Assembly (NCBI RefSeq): GCF_025210165.1
Contig: NZ_JAOASI010000063.1
Coordinates: forward strand, 1 to 64,000
Direction of reading: 5' to 3'
Source: Tepidibacter sp.
GTDB lineage: Bacteria > Bacillota > Clostridia > Peptostreptococcales > Peptostreptococcaceae
Length of the DNA: 64,000 nt
Every line of letters begins with the position of its first letter. Position 1 is the stretch's first letter. The translations under genes and the position numbers were made by a program. Positions 8,144-17,405 of the stretch are shown here, one piece after another. The notes beneath the pieces are model-generated. The model ran no database searches. It saw nothing but the letters and a program-made list of their open reading frames with translations, and was not told where the DNA came from.

Positions 8144-8632
8144 TTAATACTTTGTATCGAAAAAATTATTACCTTTATTTTTTTTCTCACTTGCAGATTT
8201 CCCATATGTTTTTGGTTCTGCTCTTGATGTTAAAAGATTTATATTAAGATCTAAATATTCAAGTGTAATATTTAAGAGATTATTATTAAGATTATTATTG
8301 TTTTGAAGAGCTTTTAGAACTTCTTTAAGTTCTTTTGCTAATAAATCTATTTCTTTACTTTTTTCTTCATTAACACTGTTAATAACTTCCTTTATATTAG
8401 TTATATTCGGTATATCAAGCTCTTTTTGTATGCCGAGAATGATTCCCGCTCTCAATTTTTCAAGCTCTATTATTCTTTTAATATGATTTTGCTCTTGTAT
8501 CATTAAGCTAGACATTTCTTTTGATTTATTATTTATTATAAAGTCCTTTTTTTGAATAGATATTTCTAATAGCATTTTATTAATATTACGCTCTTCATTT
8601 AATACTTCTATAAATGAATCTACAGATTTCAT
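8144..8632 (-). CDS. flgN: FlgN-like flagellar export chaperone
   Basis: A 162-residue, almost entirely helical protein (MKSVDSFIEVLNEERNINKM at the start) that keeps FlgK and FlgL unfolded for export. Assignment rests on size, coiled-coil character and position between flgM and flgK; sequence conservation in this family is weak. The C-terminal tail (SEKKNKGNNFFDTKY) is polar and probably disordered. Confidence 0.85.
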   Translation of the reverse strand: MKSVDSFIEVLNEERNINKMLLEISIQKKDFIINNKSKEMSSLMIQEQNHIKRIIELEKLRAGIILGIQKELDIPNITNIKEVINSVNEEKSKEIDLLAKELKEVLKALQNNNNLNNNLLNITLEYLDLNINLLTSRAEPKTYGKSASEKKNKGNNFFDTKY

Positions 8633-8654
8633 ATTAATCTCTCCAATTCAAATC

Positions 8655-8915
8655 TTATTTTACAATAGACTTTGCTAATTTATGCTTATCTATTGTATAA
8701 GTTCCATTATCAATTCTTATTTTTATATCATTTACCTTATCTTCTCTTATATCTTCAGTATTTTTTAATGCTTCTATTGCAAATTGATAATCTTTTCCTG
8801 CTTGAGATATTTCTATTTTGTCTTCTTTTAAAGAAACTTTATTTACATTTTGAGATTTATTAGTTTTATATGCTTTCATAACCTTATGTATATTGCTAAT
8901 GCCATTTATCTTCAT
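8655..8915 (-). CDS. flgM: Anti-sigma-28 factor FlgM
   Basis: An 86-residue protein that holds sigma-D inactive until the hook is complete and FlgM is exported. The start MKINGISNIHKVMKAYKTNK and the segment DKIEISQAGKDYQFA (the family's D..EIS..A) are diagnostic; the C-terminal half supplies the sigma-binding helices. The ATG at 8915 follows AAGGGGTG; an in-frame GTG nine bases upstream overlaps the ribosome site and is unlikely. A clear sigma-D promoter (8950-8977) precedes it. Confidence 0.94.
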   Translation of the reverse strand: MKINGISNIHKVMKAYKTNKSQNVNKVSLKEDKIEISQAGKDYQFAIEALKNTEDIREDKVNDIKIRIDNGTYTIDKHKLAKSIVK

Positions 8916-8949
8916 AAAAAACACCCCTTATTAATCTTTTATGTTACTA

Positions 8950-8977
8950 TTATCGACTAAAAGGAGTGTTTTCTTTA
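8950..8977 (-). promoter_or_regulatory. Sigma-D promoter for flgM operon
   Basis: Minus strand TAAA, 16 bases, GTCGATAA. It is placed 35 nt upstream of flgM and gives the operon a late flagellar promoter independent of recD2-comFC-yvyF. Confidence 0.8.
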
Positions 8978-8989
8978 CATAAATTTTTA

Positions 8990-9379
8990 TTATTTATTTT
9001 GTGTATGATATTTTGCTTTAGGTCCTTTGCTATCTTGAAGTGATTTTGCAGCTTGGGCAAGTTCTTTTTTTATTTCTGCTTTGCAAACTTCACAATATTT
9101 ACCTGTCTTTATGCTCTTGTTACATCTTTCACATGAAAGTATAGCATTCTCGTCCTCAACTATCTCTATTCTTTCTTGTTTTAGAAATTTTATTATTAAT
9201 GCTTCATATACTCCTGTTTGATTTGCAACCTCTTGAACTGATGAACCTGGATTATCATATAAATAAGCTCTTACTTTTTTAAACTCAGCACTATCATCAA
9301 TCTTACATTTTGAACAATATACTTCTCCATTGTGACTTCCAAACATTCTACCACATTCTTTACAATTTATAAGTTCCAT
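8990..9379 (-). CDS. yvyF: YvyF-type flagellar operon protein
   Basis: A 129-residue protein with two zinc-ribbon pairs, CKECGRMFG/CSKC near the N terminus and CERCNKSIKTGKYCEVC after residue 85. Between them is a helix-turn-helix-like stretch (SSVQEVANQTGVYEALIIKF). This is the conserved TIGR03826/YvyF family found between comF and flgM in Firmicutes. Its molecular role is not established; regulation of flagellar genes is the usual guess. Confidence 0.88.
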   Translation of the reverse strand: MELINCKECGRMFGSHNGEVYCSKCKIDDSAEFKKVRAYLYDNPGSSVQEVANQTGVYEALIIKFLKQERIEIVEDENAILSCERCNKSIKTGKYCEVCKAEIKKELAQAAKSLQDSKGPKAKYHTQNK

Positions 9380-9395
9380 CTAATATTCCTCCTTG

Positions 9396-10112
9396 TTAAT
9401 ATATATTTTTACCTGTTGCAAATGATATTGCATATATTTTACTCGGCTCAAGTTTTATCAAATTCCTAGATATTTCATTAACTGTAGCACCTGTTGTAAA
9501 TATATCATCGACTATTAATAAATTTTTTTTATATATTTTATTGTTATTTTGGGTTAAAGTAAATACATTTTTCATTTTTTTTAATCTTTCTTCTCTAGAA
9601 AGCTGTGATAAAAATGGTGTGTTTTCATTTCTAACTACTATATCTAATACTTCTTTTTTTCTAATTTTTGATATTTGCTTAGCTATAAGAAGTGCTTGAT
9701 TATACCCTCTTTTTTTAAGCCTTTTCTTATGGAGTGGTACAGGTATAATATAATCAAAATCTATATTTTCATATTTTAACTTATCATTCATAATCTCAGC
9801 AATATTATATGATAGATAAGTTTTTAATCCATATTTAAATGAATATATAAGTTTATGAATATTATCATAGTACTCAACACATGATAATGCTCTTGTAAAA
9901 GTGTATTCCTTAGTTTCACAATTTAAACATATATCTTTTTTATAAAAATCTGTTAGAGGCTTTCCACATTTTGAGCATCCTTTTTTTATAAATTTTAATT
10001 TATTAAAACAATCTTTGCAAAGAGAGTACGAGTTATTTTTTGATATTGGATTTTTACATAATATACATTTTATATTTCTAGGGTATATATAATCTATAAA
10101 ATCATTTATCAT
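9396..10112 (-). CDS. comFC: ComF family phosphoribosyltransferase-like protein
   Basis: A 238-residue ComFC homologue. An N-terminal zinc-finger region has C-x2-C pairs (CILC, CKDC, CSKC, CLNC) and the C-terminal phosphoribosyltransferase fold has the PRPP loop LLIVDDIFTTGATVNE. ComFC is needed for DNA uptake and later recombination in competent bacteria. Its start overlaps the recD2 stop by four bases, so it is translationally coupled. Confidence 0.93.
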   Translation of the reverse strand: MINDFIDYIYPRNIKCILCKNPISKNNSYSLCKDCFNKLKFIKKGCSKCGKPLTDFYKKDICLNCETKEYTFTRALSCVEYYDNIHKLIYSFKYGLKTYLSYNIAEIMNDKLKYENIDFDYIIPVPLHKKRLKKRGYNQALLIAKQISKIRKKEVLDIVVRNENTPFLSQLSREERLKKMKNVFTLTQNNNKIYKKNLLIVDDIFTTGATVNEISRNLIKLEPSKIYAISFATGKNIY

Positions 10113-12328
10113 TCTAATAATCCTTCCTCTTTAAATCTTGAAAGCTTAATATTCAGATTTGAGTATCTATCATATATTTTGTTGTTTTTAACCATATAGT
10201 CTAAGTATTTAATATCCCCAACTAAGACTACTAATTTTTTAGCTCTTGTAACAGCTGTATATAATAGGTTTCTAGTTAAAAGCATAGGAGGTGCCCATGT
10301 TATAGGCATTATTATTACAGGAAATTCACTTCCCTGACTTTTATGTATAGTAGTACAAAAGCTATGATTTATTTCATCTAGTTCATTATAATCATATTGT
10401 GCAATTTTATATTCATCAAACAATATATATACTATTTTTTCTTCTTTATCTATATGATATATATACCCTATATCTCCATTATATACTCCTTCACCATCTT
10501 TTGTCTCATCTTCATTTTTCCATTTCTTCGTATAATTATTTTTTATTTGCATAACTTTATCGCCTACTCTAAACGTCCTTTTTTGAAATTTTTCTTCTAC
10601 CTTAAATTTATCATTTGGGTTAAGAACATCTTGAAGGCACAAATTCAAATTAAATACTCCAGTATCTCCCTTTCTCATGGGAGATAGTATTTGTATGTCT
10701 TTTAGATTGTCTATTTTGTAATACTCAGGAAGTCTTTTATGTACTAGATTCACTATTTCTTTTAATATATCTTCTTTTTCATATTTTGAAATAAAGTAAA
10801 AATCCTTGCCCTTAGCGTTAAGTTCTAATTTTTCACCCTTATTTATTTTATGAGCATTAACTACTATCATGCTTTCTTTTGCTTGTCTAAATATTTCATT
10901 AAGCTTTACAACTTCTATTATATTAGAGTCTATTATATCCTTTAATACATTTCCCGCTCCAACAGATGGAAGCTGGTCAGAGTCCCCTACTAATATAACT
11001 CTAGTTCCTGGCTTTATAGCTTTAAGAAGATTATACATTAACAAAATATCTACCATAGATACCTCATCTATTATAATCACATCAGCATCTAACTGATCAT
11101 CCTCCCCCTTCATAAATACTAGTTCTTCATCTTCTGATGAATATCCCATCTCAAGTAATCTATGTATAGTCTTAGATTCTCTTTTAGTTGTTTCACTCAT
11201 TCTCTTTGCAGCTCTTCCAGTTGGTGCTGCTAAGTATATATTCATTTTTAGCTTTTCAAATATCTTTATTATAGTATTTATTGTAGTGGTCTTTCCAGTT
11301 CCAGGCCCTCCAGTTACTACTAAAACTCCTTTTTGTACAGCTTTAGTTACTGCCTCTTTTTGATTTTTTGCAAGAGTTATATCATCTTCTTTTTGTACTG
11401 AGGATATTTCTTTATTTATATCTAGTTTTAAATCATCAAATTCATATTGAGAAAGCTCTATTAATTTTTTACAAACTCCATTTTCAGATATATAATATGG
11501 AATTAAGTATATATTATCTTCTAAAGGGCCCTTCTCTATTTGAATTTTTTGGTCAAGTGCTAATTTAAATACAATGTCTCTTATATATTCATCCTCTATT
11601 TCAAGTAATTTAGAAGCTTCCTTTATAAGCTTACTCTTAGGTAAGTAGGTATGTCCTTCACTTAAGCTCTGAGTTAGTGTATATATTATTCCTTGTGCTA
11701 TTCTATCCTTTGAGTAAGGATCTATTCCCATCTTTCTTGCTATATTATCAGCTAGTTTAAAGCCTATCCCTCTTATATCTTCTGCTAGTTTATATGGGTT
11801 TGTCTCTACTATTTGAATAGATTTATTTTTATATTTTTTATATATTTTAAGGCAGTAGTTAGGAGTTATTCCGTACTTTGACAGATTTATTATTAAATTT
11901 CTTAGTTCTCTATTATCTTGAAAGCTTTTACCTATTGTCTCAGCCTTTTTCTTCCCTATTCCGTCCACCTTAGTTAATTTTTCGGGATTCATTTGTATTA
12001 TATCTAGAGTATTAAGTCCAAATACCTCTACTATTTTTCTGGCCATTTTAGGACCTATACCCTTTATCATTCCAGATGATAAATATATATATATTCCTTC
12101 CTCAGATTCAGGTGTGCAAGGAATAAATGAACTTACTTCAAACTGTGGACCATACATTTTATGATTTATCCATCTTCCATCAACTTCAATAGTCTCTCCA
12201 AGCGTTATAGTTGGCATACAGCCTACTATAGTAACTTCATCATTTGAGTGTTCAAGGGCGGCTACTGTATATCCATTATCATCGTTTTTAAATACAATCT
12301 CAACGACCATTCCCTTTATTTTTTCCAT
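10109..12328 (-). CDS. recD2: ATP-dependent RecD2-type DNA helicase
   Basis: A 739-residue 5'-3' superfamily 1B helicase of the RecD2/YrrC type, which acts in repair without RecBC. It has an N-terminal OB-like region, helix-hairpin-helix repeats around residues 90-210 (GIGPKMARKI, VDGIGKKKAETIG), Walker A VTGGPGTGKTTT, motif II DEVSMVD, GDSDQLPSVGAG, and C-terminal NLLYTAVTRAKKLVVLVGD. It heads the recD2-comFC-yvyF cluster, with AGGAGAAGAT as ribosome site. Confidence 0.96.
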   Translation of the reverse strand: MEKIKGMVVEIVFKNDDNGYTVAALEHSNDEVTIVGCMPTITLGETIEVDGRWINHKMYGPQFEVSSFIPCTPESEEGIYIYLSSGMIKGIGPKMARKIVEVFGLNTLDIIQMNPEKLTKVDGIGKKKAETIGKSFQDNRELRNLIINLSKYGITPNYCLKIYKKYKNKSIQIVETNPYKLAEDIRGIGFKLADNIARKMGIDPYSKDRIAQGIIYTLTQSLSEGHTYLPKSKLIKEASKLLEIEDEYIRDIVFKLALDQKIQIEKGPLEDNIYLIPYYISENGVCKKLIELSQYEFDDLKLDINKEISSVQKEDDITLAKNQKEAVTKAVQKGVLVVTGGPGTGKTTTINTIIKIFEKLKMNIYLAAPTGRAAKRMSETTKRESKTIHRLLEMGYSSEDEELVFMKGEDDQLDADVIIIDEVSMVDILLMYNLLKAIKPGTRVILVGDSDQLPSVGAGNVLKDIIDSNIIEVVKLNEIFRQAKESMIVVNAHKINKGEKLELNAKGKDFYFISKYEKEDILKEIVNLVHKRLPEYYKIDNLKDIQILSPMRKGDTGVFNLNLCLQDVLNPNDKFKVEEKFQKRTFRVGDKVMQIKNNYTKKWKNEDETKDGEGVYNGDIGYIYHIDKEEKIVYILFDEYKIAQYDYNELDEINHSFCTTIHKSQGSEFPVIIMPITWAPPMLLTRNLLYTAVTRAKKLVVLVGDIKYLDYMVKNNKIYDRYSNLNIKLSRFKEEGLLE

Positions 12329-12439
12329 AGTATCTTCTCCTAAATAGTTATAATACTACTATTATATCAAAAACTAGCTTTACTTTATAATGTTATCCAT
12401 TAATTTCATATATTATAATATTATATATTTCAAAAAATT

Positions 12440-12447
12440 GTCGATAT
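12440..12447 (+). promoter_or_regulatory. Sigma-D-like -10 element before flagellinolysin
   Basis: GTCGATAT matches the flagellar sigma factor -10 box. A good TAAA -35 match at the right distance is not visible, so the call is tentative. Confidence 0.45.
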
Positions 12448-12509
12448 ATGATAAGAATAATAATATTATTTCAAGGATGATATTAAAATTTCCAAGGAGG
12501 GAGATAATT

Positions 12510-14237
12510 GTGATAATAAATCATAATTTGAGTGCACTTAATACTCAACGGACGATGTATCAGAACATTTTTTCACAGAAAAAGTCTGTAGAAAAATTAT
12601 CTTCAGGACTCAGGATAAATAAAGCTGGAGATAATGCTGCAGGACTTTCAATATCTGAAAAAATGAGAGCACAAATACGAGGATTAAATCAGTCATCTAG
12701 AAATATCCAAGATGGTATTAGCTTAGTTCAAACTGCTGATTCAGGCTTATCAGAAGTAACATCTCTTTTACAAAGAGGACGAGAGCTTTCTGTTCAAGCA
12801 TCAAATGATTCATTAACTCAAGATGATAAAACTTCTATACAAGAAGAGATAGATCAAATAAAAAAAGAAGTAGATAGAATAGCGCAAACTACTGATTTTA
12901 ATGGAAAAAAGTTATTAAGTAGTTCTAGCAGTTCAGCAGCCACAGCACAAAATGTAATAGATGGATTAAAAAAGGGTTGGCTAGAAGAATCTGAAAAAAG
13001 AATAAAAGATGTATATGGATTAGAAGGTACAGGAACAGCTAATCTGCATATAATACTCGAGAGTGAAGCACAATATGGAAGACTAGCTCATGTGGAGGGA
13101 ACAGCCTCAGATTTAGAATTGCATATAGACTTAGCCGATTTTGATCCAGGAACAGGTGAGCATGGAGATACAATACTTGGCAAAGGGTTTTATGCAGATA
13201 GAATCGTAGCACACGAGATGGCACATGTAGTAATGAATGATACCTTTGGAGTAGCTAAAATGAATGACCTTCATACTAACAATGCTGTATGGTTTATAGA
13301 GGGTACAGCAGAGTTTATACCAGGAGCAGATGGAAGATTAAAAAAGGTCATAGGAGATTTAGGTCAAACAGGTATAGATAATACAAAACTAGATACCCTA
13401 GTAAATAGAGCTACAGACTTACTAAATGGAGCAGTCTGGAGCGGAAGTGATACTGATTATTCAGCTGGATATGTAATATCAAAATTCTTAGATAGCCAGC
13501 TTCAAGGTAATGGAAGTAGTTTTACAGCTTTAATGACAGCAATAAAATCAGGTGGAGCAGCAGCTACGAATACCCTAAAAACTGAAACAGGTAATTTAAC
13601 AGGACTAGGAAGCTATGCAAACTTTGTAACAGAATTTTCTAAGGTAGGAGCAGGTGGAGGAAAGGATTATATTCAAAATAATATAACGCTAAATTGGGGA
13701 GCAGATGAAACTGATACAGGATCAATAAAGGGTTCTGACCACTCAGGAGCAAACCTAAATGCTGAAGATGTAATAGATGAGGGTTCCTCTGTATCTAAAG
13801 ATCAGCCACTTTCTAAATTCACAGTTGTATGGGAGCCTGTAAAAAGCTCAGATCCACTAAAAATTAGATCTGGTGCAAATTCAGGAGAATCTATAGAAAT
13901 AAATCTAGTAGGAGTGACAGCTTCAGGACTAGATATACAATCAGTGGATGTAGTTAATTTATCAGATGCATCTATTGAAAAATTTGATAAAGCAATAAAA
14001 ACGGTTTCAATGGCAAGAAGTAAATTCGGAGCATTACAAAATAGATTAGAGCATTCTCTTTCTGTAAATACTAATACATCAGAGAATTTAACTTCATCAG
14101 AGTCAAGAATAAGGGATGTTGATATGGCAAAGGAAATGATGAGGTATAGTAAGACTAACATATTGCAACAAGCATCAAATGCAATGCTAGCTCAGGCTAA
14201 ACAACAGCCTCAAGCAATACTTCAGCTATTAAGATAA
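12510..14237 (+). CDS. Flagellin with metallopeptidase domain (flagellinolysin)
   Basis: A 575-residue flagellin in which the variable region is a zinc peptidase. Residues 1-150 ([33 protein letters not shown]) and the last 90 (NILQQASNAMLAQAKQQPQA, ending ILQLLR) are normal filament D0/D1. The insert carries AHEMAHVV, placing zinc ligands H235 and H239 with catalytic E236, and WFIEGTAEF with E264 as the likely third ligand. Filaments made of such subunits are proteolytic in Clostridium haemolyticum. The start is a GTG after AAGGAGGGAGA and aligns with other flagellins. It is divergent from recD2. Confidence 0.96.
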   Translation: MIINHNLSALNTQRTMYQNIFSQKKSVEKLSSGLRINKAGDNAAGLSISEKMRAQIRGLNQSSRNIQDGISLVQTADSGLSEVTSLLQRGRELSVQASNDSLTQDDKTSIQEEIDQIKKEVDRIAQTTDFNGKKLLSSSSSSAATAQNVIDGLKKGWLEESEKRIKDVYGLEGTGTANLHIILESEAQYGRLAHVEGTASDLELHIDLADFDPGTGEHGDTILGKGFYADRIVAHEMAHVVMNDTFGVAKMNDLHTNNAVWFIEGTAEFIPGADGRLKKVIGDLGQTGIDNTKLDTLVNRATDLLNGAVWSGSDTDYSAGYVISKFLDSQLQGNGSSFTALMTAIKSGGAAATNTLKTETGNLTGLGSYANFVTEFSKVGAGGGKDYIQNNITLNWGADETDTGSIKGSDHSGANLNAEDVIDEGSSVSKDQPLSKFTVVWEPVKSSDPLKIRSGANSGESIEINLVGVTASGLDIQSVDVVNLSDASIEKFDKAIKTVSMARSKFGALQNRLEHSLSVNTNTSENLTSSESRIRDVDMAKEMMRYSKTNILQQASNAMLAQAKQQPQAILQLLR

Positions 14238-14239
14238 TT

Positions 14240-14262
14240 CAAAAATTCGTCTAATTCGTTAT
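14240..14262. repeat. Partial copy of the dispersed 109-nt repeat
   Basis: AAAATTCGTCTAATTCGTTA directly after the flagellinolysin stop resembles the first 20 nt of the repeat at 1933 and 38944. Only this end is present. Confidence 0.4.
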
Positions 14263-14266
14263 AAAA

Positions 14267-14333
14267 AAATAGAGGCAATTAAAATAATGTGAATCTATTA
14301 AATATTCACTAACATTTTAATTGCCTCTATTTT
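14267..14333 (+). terminator. Strong terminator after flagellinolysin
   Basis: AATAGAGGCAATTAAAAT and ATTTTAATTGCCTCTATT are exact complements around a loop that itself pairs GTGAAT with ATTCAC. Flanking A and T runs make it bidirectional. Confidence 0.9.
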
Positions 14334-14338
14334 ATAGG

Positions 14339-14519
14339 TTAGTTTCTTAAATGTTCTTTTACTTTATCTATATCATCTGCATTTTTCTTACTTTACTCAT
14401 CTATTTTGTCTAACTTATCATTTAATTCTTTAATATCTTTTCTTGTTTCTAGTATCTCTAAATACATTTTTTCTAGATATTTTTTAGCACCAACATATAA
14501 TCTTAAGTAGAAATATAAT
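14339..14519 (-). pseudogene. Degenerate small coiled-coil gene
   Basis: Reading the minus strand from 14519 gives [42 protein letters not shown], then a TAA, then SKKNADDIDKVKEHLRN and a second stop in the same frame. The heptad-like Leu/Ile spacing on both sides of the internal stop suggests one short coiled-coil gene broken by a nonsense mutation. There is no recognisable family. It could be a real gene ending at the first stop. Confidence 0.45.
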
Positions 14520-15725
14520 TTATAATGCTTCTTTTTTTAGTATTTCAGCCTTATCAGTTCTCTCCCAAGCAAAGTCAAAGTCAGTTCTTCCAAAGTGTCC
14601 ATAAGCTGCTGTATGTCTAAATACAGGTTTTTTAAGATCTAAGTCTCTTATTATAGCTCCTGGTCTTAAGTCAAAGTGCTTTTTAACAAGCTCTACTAGT
14701 TTTTCTTCTGAAACTTTACCAGTTCCGAATGTTTCAACCATTACAGATACAGGCTCTGCAACACCTATTGCATAAGCTAATTCTAATTCGCATTTTTTCG
14801 CAAGTCCTGCTGCAACTATGTTTTTAGCAACGTATCTTGCTGCATAGGCTGCTGATCTATCAACCTTAGTAGCATCTTTTCCTGAGAATGCTCCACCACC
14901 ATGTCTTGAATATCCTCCGTAAGTATCTACTATTATTTTTCTTCCTGTAAGACCTGCATCTCCACAAGGTCCTCCTATAACAAATCTTCCTGTTGGATTA
15001 ACTAATATTCTAGTATCAACAAATAATTCTTCTGGTATAACAGGCTTTATAACATGCTCTATTAAATCCTTCTCTATTTGTTCTCTAGTTACTTCTGGAC
15101 TATGTTGAGTTGATATTAAAACAGTGTCTATTCTTACAACTTTATCTTTATCATACTCAACTGTAACTTGAGTTTTTCCATCTGGTCTTAAGTAAGGTAG
15201 AGTTTTGTTCTTTCTAACTTCTGATAATCTTTTTGATAATTTATGAGATAAAGATATCGGCATAGGCATTAACTCTTCTGTCTCATCACAAGCAAATCCA
15301 AACATTATACCTTGATCTCCTGCTCCTACTGCTTCAACTTCATCATTCATTTTTCCTTCTTTTTCATCATTCATTTTTCCTTCTTTACTTTCTAGAGCCT
15401 CGTCAACTCCCATAGCAATATCTGAAGACTGTTCATCTATAGCAAGAAGTACTGCACAAGTATCTCCATCAAAACCATATTTAGCTCTATCATATCCTAT
15501 TTCTTTAATTCTATTTCTAACAACCTTTTGAATATCAACATAAGCATTTGTAGATATTTCCCCTGATATTAAAACAAGTCCTGTAGTAACTGATGTCTCA
15601 CAAGCAACTCTTGAATTAGGATCCTTCTCAAGTAATGAATCTAATATTGAATCTGATATTTGATCACATATTTTATCTGGATGCCCCTCCGTAACTGATT
15701 CTGAAGTAAATAATCTTTTAGCCAT
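14520..15725 (-). CDS. metK: S-adenosylmethionine synthetase
   Basis: Converts methionine and ATP to SAM, phosphate and pyrophosphate; cytosolic tetramer. The 401-residue protein has [20 protein letters not shown] at the N terminus, [12 protein letters not shown], the P-loop-like [20 protein letters not shown] and the ending RTDFDFAWE. The ATG follows AGGAGGTACTAAA. Regulation is by an S-box immediately upstream. The loop before GAGDQG contains EGKMNDEK followed by EGKMNDEV, a tandem eight-codon duplication in the DNA (15340-15387). Confidence 0.98.
   Translation of the reverse strand: MAKRLFTSESVTEGHPDKICDQISDSILDSLLEKDPNSRVACETSVTTGLVLISGEISTNAYVDIQKVVRNRIKEIGYDRAKYGFDGDTCAVLLAIDEQSSDIAMGVDEALESKEGKMNDEKEGKMNDEVEAVGAGDQGIMFGFACDETEELMPMPISLSHKLSKRLSEVRKNKTLPYLRPDGKTQVTVEYDKDKVVRIDTVLISTQHSPEVTREQIEKDLIEHVIKPVIPEELFVDTRILVNPTGRFVIGGPCGDAGLTGRKIIVDTYGGYSRHGGGAFSGKDATKVDRSAAYAARYVAKNIVAAGLAKKCELELAYAIGVAEPVSVMVETFGTGKVSEEKLVELVKKHFDLRPGAIIRDLDLKKPVFRHTAAYGHFGRTDFDFAWERTDKAEILKKEAL
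15340..15387 (-). repeat. 24-nt tandem duplication inside metK
   Basis: Two consecutive copies of a 24-nt unit beginning TCATCATTCATTTTTCCTTC encode EGKMNDE-K/V twice in the surface loop ahead of the GAGDQG motif. It keeps the reading frame. Confidence 0.9.
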
Positions 15726-15782
15726 TTTAGTACCTCCTAATTTTATTTTATATTGTGTTTCTATTATGATTTTTTTTATGTA

Positions 15783-15945
15783 TAAAAAAAGTCTCTTCTA
15801 CAAGAAGAGACTAATTCAAACTTAAATTAGACCTCATCTTCCAAAGCACAGCTTTGTAGGAATTAGCACCATTTTCCATTACTGGATGGTTGCTGGGTTT
15901 CATCGGGCCTATTCCCTCCACCTCTCTTAATAAGGTATTAAGATT
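15783..15945 (-). ncRNA. SAM-I (S-box) riboswitch with terminator
   Basis: On the minus strand: CTTATTAAGAGAGGTGGAGG, GGCCCGATGAAACCCAGCAA, CC, then GGTGCTAATTCC, all conserved S-box elements. It ends in the terminator AGTCTCTTC-TTGTA-GAAGAGACT and seven T (15784-15813). SAM binding would favour the terminator and shut off metK. Confidence 0.96.
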
Positions 15946-16005
15946 ATATTCAATTAACTAACTTAGTTCATAATACTATTTTAAAATTCATTTGTCAATA
16001 AATAT

Positions 16006-16449
16006 TTAAGTGAAATTTAATGTAATAAATGATACTATTACTCCAGCTAACATATTACCTATAATTATTCCTAATACAGCATCTTTAATTCTCATCTTGA
16101 AGACAGATGCAACCATAGCTGCTGTCCATGTTCCTGTAGTAGGAAGAGGAATCCCAACAAATAGTATTATGCCCAATAATTTTTTTTTCATTATCTTATC
16201 GCTATTTTTATTAACTTTATTATCTAGGAAATCTCCAACCCATTTAAAGTGTTTGTTCTTTTTGAGCCACTTAAGCAAGTCTTTAAAAAATATTATCAAG
16301 AACGGAGCAGGAATTATAGCTCCTATAACGCACGATATGTATACATATATAGGGTTTAGGTCTTGAACTATGCCTACAGGAATGGCTCCTCTAAGTTCAA
16401 TAATAGGAACCATAGATATAAAAATCAAATGTATGTATTCTGAAATCAT
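16006..16449 (-). CDS. Small multidrug export-like membrane protein
   Basis: Integral membrane protein of about 147 residues with four likely helices, belonging to the Sm_multidrug_ex/COG2426 family. Typical parts are PIIELRGAIPVGI near the N terminus and GIPLPTTGTWTAAM in the middle. A substrate is not known and the family name is historical. A GTG further upstream overlaps the GGAG ribosome site, so TTG or ATG at 16452/16449 is preferred. It is monocistronic. Confidence 0.85.
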   Translation of the reverse strand: MISEYIHLIFISMVPIIELRGAIPVGIVQDLNPIYVYISCVIGAIIPAPFLIIFFKDLLKWLKKNKHFKWVGDFLDNKVNKNSDKIMKKKLLGIILFVGIPLPTTGTWTAAMVASVFKMRIKDAVLGIIIGNMLAGVIVSFITLNFT

Positions 16450-16662
16450 CAATATTGTCACTCCTTATTTTAAAAATTCAATACTTTTATTATATATTAA
16501 AATTTAATATTATTGTAATTGAATTTATACCATTTTTAATATAAACTCATTGTATGGATTCAAATTTTGTATACAAGTCAACACCCCAACTTACATTATA
16601 TTGTTTGCAAGGTAGATATTTGAATTAATACTAATAATAATTACATAACAAGGAGAGTCATA

Positions 16663-17391
16663 ATGAAAAAAATACTTGGAAAAATAAGGCGTGCCTGTAA
16701 TGATTATAATATGATTCAGGATAACGATAAAATAGCAGTAGGATTCTCTGGAGGAAAGGATAGTATAGCTCTTATATATGCTCTTAAGCTATTTCAGAGA
16801 TTTTCTCCTAATAAATTTGAACTAGAAGCAATAACCGTTGATCCTGGATTTGATAATATGAATTTAGACAATGCTAAAAAATTCTTAAGAGAAATAGATG
16901 TCCCATATACAATAATCAAGACAGATATAGCTCAAATAGTATTCGATGAAAGAAAAGAATCTAATCCGTGTTCATTATGCTCTAAAATGAGAAGAGGAGC
17001 ATTAAATGATCACGCAAAGAAGAGAGGAATAAACAAAATAGCCCTAGGACATCACCTTGATGATGGAATATCTACTTTATTTTTAAGTATGTTCTACGAG
17101 GGAAGAATGAATACCTTTAAACCAGTTACATACCTAGATAGAATGGATATAACAACTATTAGGCCTTTAATTTATATAACAGAGAAAAGTATTATAGAAG
17201 CAGTTAAAAGAAATAATCTTCCTGTTCTTAAAAGTCCTTGTCCTGTTGATGGCAAAACAAAGAGAGAATTCGCAAATACAATTGTAAATGATATAGCCGA
17301 TAAGGTTCCTGATTTTAAAAAGAGAATGCTTAAGGCTATGCAAAACAAAGATCAAACTCAATTATGGTTTAAGCCTGAGATGTTTGAATGA
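16663..17391 (+). CDS. TtcA-like tRNA 2-thiolation protein
   Basis: A 242-residue PP-loop ATPase of the TtcA/TtuA type, with AVGFSGGKDSIALIYAL as the ATP-binding loop, the central pair CSLC and SPCP later. TtcA adenylates C32 of certain tRNAs and uses an Fe-S cluster to insert sulphur; clostridial members of this subgroup are usually annotated tRNA 2-thiocytidine biosynthesis protein, though the exact target is uncertain. AAGGAGAG precedes the ATG. The glycosidase gene begins 15 bases after its stop, so the two are probably cotranscribed. Confidence 0.88.
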   Translation: MKKILGKIRRACNDYNMIQDNDKIAVGFSGGKDSIALIYALKLFQRFSPNKFELEAITVDPGFDNMNLDNAKKFLREIDVPYTIIKTDIAQIVFDERKESNPCSLCSKMRRGALNDHAKKRGINKIALGHHLDDGISTLFLSMFYEGRMNTFKPVTYLDRMDITTIRPLIYITEKSIIEAVKRNNLPVLKSPCPVDGKTKREFANTIVNDIADKVPDFKKRMLKAMQNKDQTQLWFKPEMFE

Positions 17392-17405
17392 TAGGAGTGG
17401 TTTTT

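Noticed and set aside
13039-13224. Minus-strand reading frames inside the flagellinolysin gene
   Set aside because: They lie opposite strongly conserved coding sequence with no ribosome sites.
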